From assembly GCF_964355755.1 (NCBI RefSeq), contig NC_092676.1, positions 498,501-562,500 on the forward strand: 64,000 nt of DNA. The letters are read 5' to 3'. A program made the translations under genes and the position numbers. This DNA is from Antedon mediterranea. Its lineage: Eukaryota > Echinodermata > Crinoidea > Comatulida > Antedonidae. The notes below the pieces were generated by a model. The model worked only from the letters and a program-made list of their open reading frames with translations. It had not been told where the DNA came from and did not search any database. Below are positions 38,262 through 49,200 of this stretch, in pieces. Numbering within the stretch: the first letter of the stretch is position 1; every line of letters starts with the position of its first letter.

Positions 38262-41200
38262 ATGTCTGACATTCGAGTAATTCCACTAGGTAAGTTAAGC
38301 TGATTTTATATGGAAAATAAAGCTTAATTATCGTAGTTATTTGTAGCTAGGCCTAGACTTAGGCCTTCTCATTAGACACATTGAACAACCACCCAGTAAA
38401 ATAATGAGCAGTTTAAAACATCTGATCAATGAGTAGTCGTTTCGGCCCCCAACCAGAAAAGCCCAGGCCAGGAGACGAGTTTCAAATGGTCCAAACCGAA
38501 TCATCTGTATGACACACAGAAAGTAATATTGATTATTAATTACATTTGTGTTATTTTTTAACGTGTTGATAATGATCATGATTAATTAATAATAAAAATA
38601 ACAATTTTGAAATTTTTTTTATATTTTAAATTTAGGTGCAGGCCAAGGTATGTTATTTTTATGTTTATAAATATTAACCAAATTTATAATTATACATTTT
38701 ATACTATATTCATGAAAAATGTAATTATGCAATACCACATATACAAACAATTTTGCTCAAGCAAACTCAACTACCCATTCCTCTTTTGTGTCTAAAGCAA
38801 TATATGTAAATCGTTAACAAAAAGTGTCTGTCCTGGTGACAGAACTACATTTAAATAAAAATTTATTTTAATACTATAGATGTTGGTAGAAGCTGTATCC
38901 TTGTAACAATTGGAGGAAAGAATGTAATGTTGGATTGTGGGATGCATATGGGGTACAATGATGATGTAAGTTTTCAAAGGTGTAATATTATAAATGTATT
39001 TTTTATTCATATTTAAATTCTGGTACTTAAAAAAAAATATAAATACAGAAACTGAAATTTATATTCATGTACAACTAGACCTATACTAATATACATCAGT
39101 AACTGTAAGTAATAGTAATATGTATAGTGAACACAAGGTTGCTATATAATTCTGTATTTAATTATGGAATTTTGTTTTTTGATACAGAGACGTTTTCCTG
39201 ATTTTACATACATCACAAAATCTGGGAAATTAACAGATCATTTGGACTGTGTTATTATAAGGTAACTTTTATTATTAACCAATTATTAAAATATGTGGAA
39301 TAAGTACAGTAGGAGGGAATCCATGTTTGGATAAAGGGACTGGTGGTCTGAAACAGATTCCAAGAACCCCAAAATATGCCTCTTGTAAGTCAATACAATA
39401 GTTTCACAACTTAAACATAGGAGTTACATTAGTTTTGTTTTAAAATAAGTTGAAACATTTTGTTGGTAATTGTTGTAGTCACTTTCATCTTGATCATTGT
39501 GGATCTCTGCCGTACATGAGTGAGATGGTTGGCTATGATGGTCCTATCTACATGACATCACCCACTAAAGCTATTTGTCCTATTTTATTGGTAAGTGAAA
39601 CTACAATACAATTTATACAGATTTTAATTCAACTGGGGAAATCACTGAGCCCATCATGATGTATTGTAAAAAGGGATTGTAGCCTCCTGTGGCAAGTGTA
39701 CTTGGTGTAGGTCTGGGCTATTTCAAACTGTAGATAGTCCACACCAACTGAGCCCCACTGAGGGGGTTAAGGTGATATTGTAAATATGACATATACGACA
39801 CCTAGATGGTCGGCCATGCAAGTTGCTAATTTTTAATAACTTATTCATAATACCTATTTAAGGAGGACTATAGGAAGATCTCTGTTGAAAAGAAAGGAGA
39901 GACTAACTTCTTCACATCAGGAGTAAGAATAGTTTATTTTGTTTTATCAAAAAATTAAAAACTTTTAAAATGTAAAAACCTACACATTTTGCATGTTTCA
40001 ATTGTTTTTGGTATAGTATGCAAATTTCAAGTAGAATATATTTTTGTCTTATTTTAGATGATTAAAGATTGTATGAAGAAGGTTATCACAGTCAATTTAC
40101 ATCAGACAATCAAGGTAAAATTTATTGGAATGTTCTATTTTGAGTGTAGCCCTTTTATAAGAGAGTTGGCCTGTGTACTGACTCACATACCTAACCTTTT
40201 ATTGCATCTTTCTGTTTACACTATCAAACTTTATGTGACAACAACATGTGATATGCCCATATATGGACATGATGATACATACCACTACCATATTTAGGCA
40301 CTACCATATTCGGGCACATAAAGTTTGATAGTGTAGACAGAGCTCTGGTAAAGTTAGGTTTGCGGTACTTCATGTGTTTCCAAAAGGATCTATGAATCAT
40401 CTACATAGATATTACATTAGATAAATAAGAATACATTAAAATTGACACACTTTAACTGAGATAGAATATTGTGCTATTAGATTTAAAACAATGTAACAAA
40501 CTATATAAATGATGATATTCTACAAAATGTTTGGCAGGTTGACGATGAGTTGGAGATTAAAGCTTACTACGCTGGGCATGTGTTAGGAGCTGCTATGATT
40601 CAAGTCAAAGTGGGTGATAATTCATTTGTCTATACAGTGAGTACAAAGTGTTAACCTTTTATAGCTTGTGAACTAGATTTTATATTCCATTTACATGGAT
40701 GGAAATGGAATTGTGAGATAGACCCATGTTTAAACAAATTTCTAATCCACAGGCTTTTTGTCCATTAAAATTTACTGTTGACAATGGTTTTGATAATTTA
40801 TACATACTGTTAATATAATTCTTACAGAAGATTGATATTTTCTGACTGCTTACCATATTTCTCTGGCTGTTTCACATTTTGATTTAGGTTTTTACTTATT
40901 TATTTTAAGATTCCGCTATTGATACCCACAACGTTACATGTTTTCTCCCAGTAATTTTCTTTAAAGATTATACTTCGTGTGTATTATTAGTACTGTAATC
41001 CTCAACAACAATTATTTATTTTCTCAGGGAGACTACAACATGACACCAGACAGACATTTAGGGTAATTGTAGTAAATTTCATTATGTAACTTAATTATGT
41101 CAAGGATTTGTCTTGGACTCAGTCACCATCACTGATGTGGCTTTTCTATACATTGTGAGACTGTGTATTTGTAAGCCAGTTAATTTACCATCAATATCTC

Positions 41201-44200
41201 AAATAATGCATTTTTCTTGTTTGCTTTCAATAAATTGAATTAGTTTATCAGCATTTGTAAATAAAGTAAAAATTACAAAAGAAATCTACTTTGTTTTTTA
41301 AAGAGCTGCATGGATAGACAAGTGCCGACCTGACCTTTTAATAACAGAATCAACTTATGCAACGACGATCCGAGATTCAAAAAGGTAAAGTGATAACGTT
41401 TTTTATAATCTTTACCTTCTTTACTCTATACATGCTTTTTAATTTGTGTACAATGCTATACAGTCAACTCTCCCAATACCAGATTTACATTTTGTTGAGA
41501 TCCAAAAGGTCCCAAATTATTTTTCACCATTAAACACACATTCAGAATACCAGACTTTCCGGAAAACCAGACATATTAGGCCAGCCCAAAGGTGTCCGGT
41601 ATTGAGAGAGTTGTCTGTATTAACTATAATATTATTCTGTTGTAGATGTAGGGAAAGGGATTTCCTAAAGAAGGTTCATGATTGCATAGACAAAGGGGGT
41701 AAAGTTCTGATTCCTGTATTTGCACTAGGGAGAGCTCAGGAGCTGTGTATCCTCATTGAGACATTCTGGTGAGTTCATTACAAACACCTTCGTCAGCCAA
41801 TTACTGGCACTCTATTCTCATTACTTAGATGTTTTGTTTTCAAACCTTGATGGTTTTCATGTCATTTTTTTTTTCAGGGAAAGAATGAACCTTAAAGTTC
41901 CTGTATATTTTTCAACAGGATTAACAGAAAAGGTAAACATCTAAACAATGAAATTAAGAGAAGATTATTTTAATGTTTGTGGTTTAATTGTCTTGTATTA
42001 TTATTGTTATCTATAGGCCAATCATTACTACAAGTTATTTATCACATGGACAAACCAGAAGATTAAGAAAACCTTTGTACAAAGAAACATGTTTGAATTC
42101 AAGCATATCAAGGTAATATCAAATAGGACAATCTCTGCTTTAATTTTGTCTTATTATAAAGGACATTGCTTTTGTTTAAATCTATCTTATAATGGTAAAC
42201 TAATAGATTATAGAAAATTCCAATGAAAATCGAGTTTCGATATAGAAACCTAAGTACTAATTGTATTAATGTTTGGGTTACAGCCATTTGATAGGTCATA
42301 CATCTCGAACCCAGGCCCTATGGTTGTATTTGCCACCCCAGGAATGTTGCATTCTGGTCTCTCATTAACCATCTTCAAACAGTGGGCACCAGAGGAGAAG
42401 AACATGGTGATAATGCCAGGCTACTGTGTTGCTGGTACTGTGGGACATAAGATTTTAAATGGACAGAAAAAGATTGAATTGGAGAACCGTCAGATTGTGA
42501 GTTACTGTTTAATCATATGATAATTTCTGTTCGAAGTAGCAACTTGAATTTGTTATTTATTTATACTGGGCGACCTCGTAAGTCAAAGACTGGTCTCCCA
42601 GAATACCCAGTTATGATCAGTGGCTGTGTGTGTACTAGTACACCGTGGTAACCCCCGTCTTGAAAGATGTACTGGGTTCTTTAAAGTTAACATTAGCTAG
42701 ATGTGTACACTGGACCTACGGTTTATAGTCCTTATCCGAGAAGACTTGACCACCAGAACCATGGAGTGAGTGAGCCTTGAACCCTTGCCGATGTTATGGC
42801 TACGTAAATACGGTTCCACTGTCTTAATCGGCCACTCACTGATATATATTATGATGTGAACTGTCCTGTTTCTATTTTCGTTAGTTGGAGGTGAAGTTAT
42901 CAGTTCAGTACATGTCATTCAGTGCCCATGCTGATGCCAAAGGTATCATGCAACTGATACAGCAATGTGAACCAAAGCATGTCTTACTTGTTCATGGTGA
43001 AGCCAAGAAAATGCAGTTTTTAAAACAGAAAATACAACAACAATTCAGTAAGCAACTTGTAGGACACTTAGTAAAGCTCTCTCTACACTATCAAACTTTA
43101 TGTGACAAACAAATGTGATGTGCTCATATATGGACAAAAGGATGCCATATCAATACCATATTTGGGCACATCACACTTTTTTTTGTCAAACTAGTTTGAT
43201 AGTGTAGACAGAGCTTTAGTTTTGAAAATTAGTTATTGTGTGGAAAACTGTGATTCATACAAGATTTGAACCCAAGACACCATGAATCAGTGGTAGTAGT
43301 TAACTGTACAAAAATATATTGAGACAATTTGTTTTATTATTTAATAAATAGGTTTATCTTCTGAAAAATAAACAAGAGAAATAAATTGTTTTGTATGTTG
43401 TTTAACAGGTATAGGATGTTTTATGCCAGCTAACGGAGAGACTGCATTGATTCCAACCAAGTGTAACATTAAAGCTGACATTTCATTAGGATTATTAAAG
43501 AGGAGTGCAACTGTAAGTGGTAAGTTGAATGAACCATTTAGGAGGTCTGATGGTGTTCTACTAAGCTGACATTTCATTAGGATTATTAAAGAGGAGTGCA
43601 ACTGTAAGTGGTAAGTTGAATGAACCATTTAGGAGGTCTGATGGTGTTCTACTAAGCTGACATTTCATTAGGATTATTAAAGAGGAGTGCAACTGTAAGT
43701 GGTAAGTTGAATGAACCATTTAGGAGGTCTGATGGTATTCTACTTACTATTCTATGAATGGAGTCAAAATCACTGAGTGCAGAGGTATATTGAGTACGAA
43801 ATAATGGATAATGTAGATATTTTGTTTTGATAATTGATGTGTTTATTTTTCTAGGCTATCAGTCGCAACCATTGGATAGCAAGAAAGTGAAGACAATGCA
43901 CGGTATACTGATGATGCAGAATGATGTAAGTTATGATTGAAAATGTTCCTGTCTATTTAAAAAAAAAATAAATAAAAGTTACCTCCTAATAGATTGCACT
44001 TCAAATACATGTTTGATATTATGTATTACAAATGAGTTTGTTTTTTATAGAAACTTGTTCTTGAAGATGCAGATGTAGTGATGCAACAGCTAGGCATCGA
44101 AGAACATGAAATAAGGTTCTCATCTAACATCACAATTCCACCAATGAGTATGGAAACACTACACAAAAGAATTAAAAGGTGAATGATACATAGGTTACAC

Positions 44201-44855
44201 ACTGATAAAGAACATGAAATAAGGTTCTCATCTAACATCACAATTCCACCAATGAGTATGGAAACACTACACAAAAGAATTAAAAGGTGAAAGATAGGTT
44301 AGATACTAAAGAGTAAGATTTAACATTCTGTTCCAATATCAACAGATATATATATAGATATGTATAATATAACATTGCACACAGCTTCCCCTGTATATCT
44401 TTTCATACTGTCCATACTGTATAATACCTATTCATATTTCTGTGTTCTTATTTCAGGAAATTTGCTGGTGAGAATGTGCTGTTAATGGCAGATGGCTCAA
44501 TTATGATTGGATCTGTATTAATCAAGGTAAGAAAACACCATTCTTGATATACATTGAATTGAATAGCTGTTTTTATGTACAGTAGTTTGGTGAAATAATG
44601 TTTTTATATTTTTATATTGCTCTAGCCTCATTTTTGTATAATGACTTTTTTTTCCTACATCATATTATTCTAAAAATTTATAAATAAAGAAAGTGGCATT
44701 TTTTTTCTCAGTCTGCTGGGGAACCGACAGATGAGGGAACGGACTTACTGGTGTCATGGTCATACGAAGATGAAGAACTTGGTAGCGCCCTCTACACGGC
44801 ATTGGAACAAGGAGCAAACACACGCCCTCAATCACAACCATCAACTGCATCATGA
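38262..44855 (+). CDS. INTS11: Integrator complex subunit 11, RNA endonuclease (20 exons)
   Basis: Catalytic subunit of Integrator, a nuclear CPSF73-like zinc nuclease that cleaves nascent snRNA and other RNA polymerase II transcripts and pairs with INTS9. Exons: 38262-38289, 38636-38647, 38880-38965, 39188-39261, 39479-39590, 39863-39922, 40058-40114, 40538-40636, 41028-41062, 41304-41384, 41646-41768, 41878-41932, 42017-42112, 42284-42496, 42885-43047, 43409-43519, 43855-43925, 44051-44178, 44457-44526, 44712-44855. Phases agree; 605 aa, close to the roughly 600 aa usual for the family. Metallo-beta-lactamase residues: HFHLDH (H68, H70, D72, H73), H157 in AGHVLGAA, D178 in TGDYN. beta-CASP residues: E203 in ITESTY, H392 in SFSAHAD and H414 in VHGEAKK. 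All are intact, so the enzyme should be active. The C-terminal third (INTS9-binding region) is more diverged but colinear, ending near [11 protein letters not shown]. The start [10 protein letters not shown] matches the family N-terminus. Confidence 0.97.
38636..38647 (+). CDS. INTS11: INTS11 12-nt microexon
   Basis: Between ATTTTAAATTTAG and GTATGTT lie 12 nt (GTGCAGGCCAAG). With one base from exon 1 and two from exon 3 they encode GAGQD, the invariant segment that links the first strand to VGRSCIL in this family. Without it the protein would lose four conserved residues but stay in frame. Confidence 0.88.
40206..40345. mobile_element. Foldback element family E, copy 8
   Basis: CTGTTTACACTATCAAACTT at the left, CCCATATATGGACATGATGA and a doubled ACCATATT block inside, and TTTGATAGTGTAGACAGAGC at the right. 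It lies in the INTS11 intron after exon 7. Confidence 0.75.
42560..42845 (-). mobile_element. tRNA-derived SINE
   Basis: Read on the minus strand, it opens with a tRNA-like head: GTGGCCGATTAAGACAGTGG resembles an A box of Leu/Ser type and GGGTTCAAGGCTC a B box. The body follows with TCGGATAAGGACTATAAACC then GTAGGTCCAGTGTACAC, a downstream TTTAAAGAACCCAGTACATC block, and an A/T-rich tail (TATAAATAAATAAC). This order (tRNA head, conserved central body, AT-rich tail) is that of tRNA-derived SINEs found in many marine invertebrates. It has no coding capacity. It sits in the INTS11 intron between exons 14 and 15, opposite to the gene. Confidence 0.65.
43073..43217. mobile_element. Foldback element family E, full copy 9
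   Basis: AAAGCTCTCTCTACACTATC to GATAGTGTAGACAGAGCTTT, with CTCATATATGGACAAAAGGA and ACCATATTTGGGCACATCAC inside. It begins only 25 bases after INTS11 exon 15. Confidence 0.8.
43474..43745. repeat. 91-bp tandem triplication including an INTS11 exon end and its donor
   Basis: GCTGACATTTCATTAGGATT begins at 43474 (inside exon 16), 43565 and 43656. Each copy holds the last 46 nt of exon 16, its donor (AGTG/GTAAGTTG) and 45 nt of intron. The second and third copies are preceded by CTAAG rather than a normal acceptor, so they are probably intronic remnants. Confidence 0.9.
44101..44290. repeat. 108-bp tandem duplication including an INTS11 exon end and its donor
   Basis: AGAACATGAAATAAGGTTCT occurs at 44101 (exon 18) and at 44209. 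The copied part covers the last 78 nt of exon 18 and its donor (AAAAG/GTGAATG in the first, AAAAG/GTGAAAG in the second). The coding part is identical in the two copies. Confidence 0.9.
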
Positions 44856-46249
44856 TCAGTTTACTATAAAATGATGAAATAATCAGCCGTGCTTATGTTT
44901 TGTGATGCTTAGATGTTGGTGGTGTACAGGTAGTATCTTGGCAAATTGGGAGAAGGTTAAAAAAAATGTGGAATTAACCAACTCCAACAAGCAATCAATC
45001 AATTGTTCTATTTTTATAGTATATATATTCTACAGATAATTGATTGTCTGTCAAACCGATCAGAGCAAGTAAAGTTTGAGTAGTGACACTGGTCAAGTAC
45101 CCATGCTGACATTTTACTAGACTAGTCCTGTTCATTGGCGAAATAGATTAATTTAGTAGAGTCAAGCAATGATATACATTCAACATTATTTATAATCAGT
45201 ATAGAAAGATGATGATAATTACCTTTAATAATAATTGATTCTGTATTACACTTTTGTAGGCCTACGTGATTCGTAAACCGTTTAGTTTCCAGTCCATTAG
45301 AAAGTGTTTACTATTTGTTTACAAGAACAATCAAATATTTATATTGTGTAGTCATTAACAGGTGGCCTCTCATCAATGCCTGATAGGGTCGTGTAAAACC
45401 AGTATACATTCAAGGCTGTAGCGAGAGGTTAAAAACAGACGAGGCAAGGATGCTTATATTTTATATAAAATGTGACGATCTGTGCTGGGGAAATGAAGTG
45501 GGTGGTAAAAAGTGAAAATTTCAGATAAGGCAAGCACCTCGTCAGTCTCATGCTGGCTACGGCCCTGACATTCTTCAAATATGTACTAGATTTTTAAACT
45601 GAAAACAATTTGGTGCACTGGACCTACGATTTAAAGTCCTTTTTTTACAAAACTTATTACCACTAAAACATTGGAATGACCTGCAAAGCCATGCTGAATG
45701 TTGTGGCTATAACTTACAGCACCTCTGTACGTAACATTTTTATTTGTTTTAATTAAAAATGGCATAAATATTTTTGACATAATAGCATCTTATGTTACTT
45801 TCACTCTTTTTATTACTTGTGTAACTGTAATAAAAATGTGATAATTATCTACCACTATAATTGGTTTCATTTTGAAAACAGAAGTAGCTATGCCTATTAT
45901 GTCCAAAGCGTCCAAAGTGATCACCTGTCGCTGTGGATAATTGCACTTCCCTCAATCTCACTTCCCCACAACCCACGTGCTACTATTTTTTTTCTATGAC
46001 TAACTTTGTGACTCATTTTGAAAGAGTTCATCTATAACAGACCATGAAAGTTTGTTAAAATCTACATAATCGCGCTTGTATCTTGGCAACATATCCTTTC
46101 TGGTTTGCACGGGGCATGCGTCAGAGGGTACTGGTATCAGTAAGAGAGAAGTACCATTAATTCATACGCGGGAGGCGCCGACGGGAAGCACACACAGTTC
46201 GGGTCAGGCCGCGGGAAGTCTTCACATTATCTTTCACATTATCCACAAG
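44856..46249. other. INTS11 3' UTR and intergenic region
   Basis: No conserved coding was seen. A diverged copy of the SINE body lies near 45615-45720 (CACTGGACCTACGATTTAAA, then GTCC; compare 42705-42735). AATAAA occurs at 45829. The last 170 bases before the Notch-ligand ATG are probably its 5' UTR. Confidence 0.5.
45615..45720 (-). mobile_element. Diverged SINE fragment
   Basis: CACTGGACCTACGATTTAAA, GTCCTTTTTT and a downstream TTGTGGCTATAACTTACAGC correspond in order to 42707-42830, but with many changes. It is an older copy of the same SINE in the same orientation. Confidence 0.5.
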
Positions 46250-49200
46250 ATGTTTTATCCAACATTCAATCAGATCTTCGTCTTAGTATGTTTATTTTCG
46301 CAGGTATGTACTCTTTTAATGTTGTTTTATGTCTTTGGATAAGTCTTACCATCAATAGTTTCTTACTGTAATAGAGAACGAATTGGTGTTTGATATTGCA
46401 GGCTTAAGATTGAAACATTTTTAGTAGGGAGGTAGGAGTTTAACCCCACTCGTAAGTAAATTAATAATCAAGCGACGTGAACGCGCGCATTGACGCGCAA
46501 ACTAACCGGTATCACGATACACCATTGGAAATTAGACCCCAATACTTATGTAAATAAACATAATAAATATACTACTAATATAGTAATTTGATATAAAATG
46601 TACATATTAATATATCATTATTAACGCAATTATAATTAAGTTTATTGATTGCTTCCCATGACCGTGACGATGTGAGAGGAACATGTTCGATGTATCCCAT
46701 GTTTAATGTCCTTCATTAGTTGACATTGTTCCGACGATAAGCAACATTTTGAAACTATAAAAAGATCGGAAATGACGTCACATTCATGAATCATAGGAAG
46801 CGTTTGGATTTTAATAAATTACCGAACATTAGAAGTACGCCAAATATGTATTTATAAGTTTCAAATAAATTATGTTATTTAATTAAATGGTACCTAATTT
46901 AACTGTAAAACATTTATTATTTTATCGGCGTACAACCATATTAAAATTAAGAACTTGACGTCTACTTCCTAAATTGAATCACATGGGGAAAAGCATCATT
47001 TCTTATGATGACGTAATTAATATCGAAATATTGTAGTGTAATTTCACGTTTAATTTACATACAGGTGTTTGATGACGTATCAAGTGAGATTGAACTTCAA
47101 TTCAAACTACACCATTATTCAAATCCCGAAAGCAAAGATTACGATGGGAGTTGTTGTGACCATATTAGGAGTTTCTCTTGTTCCAATGATTGTGATAACA
47201 AGTTTGTAATTTGCTTAGATGGCCATATTGGATCGTAAGTAGACAATACGTAACGTCATTATCATTTTCACACGTAACAAGTTCACAATGTAAAAATCAA
47301 AATCAAGTTAAAACTTTCTCAATATAAATGTATTAATACGACATCTTTCGAGCCTAGGATGGGTATATGGGAACGTAAGTTCGGCATAACGTCATTCTCA
47401 TTGTCACAAGTAACAGGTTCAAAATGTAGTCTACACAAGCGTGGTTCCCACTAGCGACGCAACACAAGGACGTAACGCAACGCAAGTGAATTGACCAATC
47501 ACAAGCGATGGCTTATTCGCTTGTGATTGCTAACTGTCAATAACTTCGCTTGTCATTAGTTAAAACGCTTGCGTTGCCTTTGCGTCCTTGCGTTACGTTC
47601 TAGTGGGAACCAAGCTTTAGATGGGAACGTACGTAGGCATACGTCATTATCATTACGTAAAATAGGTTCATACTGTGCTTAAATGGTGGTGGTAAATAGA
47701 CATGACATGGCATTATCATTACAATTACCAAGTTACTCTATGGACATTATTATCAGGGTTATATGTTTAAGAATTCTTATAAATTAATTTAATAATATCG
47801 GCATAACGATGAATATTTAACTTTTATTTTTCGTTATTTTACCGGGATGTTGATTTAATCATTTGAATCATCGCGTACTCTAAGTTCAGCCAGGCAACCA
47901 TGACAATGATGACGCATCTAATTAGTTACATCCTAAATCAGTATTGACAATTACGACGCCACATCAAGTGGGCATATATTGAGGTCGTCGGAGAGGAGGA
48001 GATGCGAAATGAAATAATATCGGTACCATCGCTACACCTCTAATGAGTCAGCTGCCACTCAAACCGAAAGGTTGGGTACCATTCGGTAAACAACACCGAT
48101 AGTAATCAAACTTTTATGTCAGCTTTCATTATTTTACTTAATTTTATTATTTCTATTTTTGTTAATAGGTCAAAGGATTTGAATAAATGTTCGATTGGTC
48201 AAATCGACACAGCTCAGATTTATGACGGCAATGATCACTTCTACTTTCCACCTATTCTTCCGTACAGGATCAGCAACCCGATGACGTTTACGCTGACGTC
48301 ATGGCAGGTACGACATGCCAATTTTATTATTCAAATCAATGATAATACCTCTAAGTATTTTAACGAGTTTTTGTTTTATACCTGTTATGGGAAGGGGATG
48401 GGGAGTTGCGCACGCAACCGTCGCACCCACCCCCAAATCGCAAAAGGTCCATATTTTATAGGGTCTTAAAATAAATCTGTACTCAATATTATTATGAAAA
48501 TTGTCCAAAATACATTAATCTTGCGTACGGCCCTGTCACTTTTACTTGCATTTGGCTCTCTCCATCTAGGTGTATAAATAGGAACTCGGTTAGATCAAGA
48601 CACAACTTTGCGCTCATGATTACTAGCTGCATTATGGGAGTATGTTTCCATACGTACTGTTTGATCCAAAAAATGACTCGGGTAATAATGTGCAGTGCAT
48701 TGAGAGCTTACTTATATACGCTATATAAGAATTAACTCTTATTATACAGTACATACGTCACAGTAGGGCAAAACATCCGACCAACAACCTGACGTGTAAA
48801 GTTTATATCGATTGTTTCAATTCATTAATGTGTTATTTGTTTATTTATTTGTCACGTGATACAGGGAGGAATGCGACTTAAAGGGGTCGTGTATGACGTA
48901 GATTCAACATCTGGACATGATTTAGTGGATAAATATTATGAAAATATTAAAGTCTCATTGGATAATGTATGGCACACTAGAAGGATACAGGGTGCGAGAT
49001 CTGTGTAAGTATGAAAGATTTTTGCCGGTGGTGGTGGGAAATTTAAGTATCGTACGCTTGAAGGACACGTGTTGTGCGCAAGATCTGCGTCGTGCGCAAG
49101 ATCTGCGTCGTGCGCATGGCGCGCTAGAGATTTACGGAATTGATCACATAGGCATATGTTATGAAAAGATGTACTGTTGCATGAAACAATATTTTGGTAA

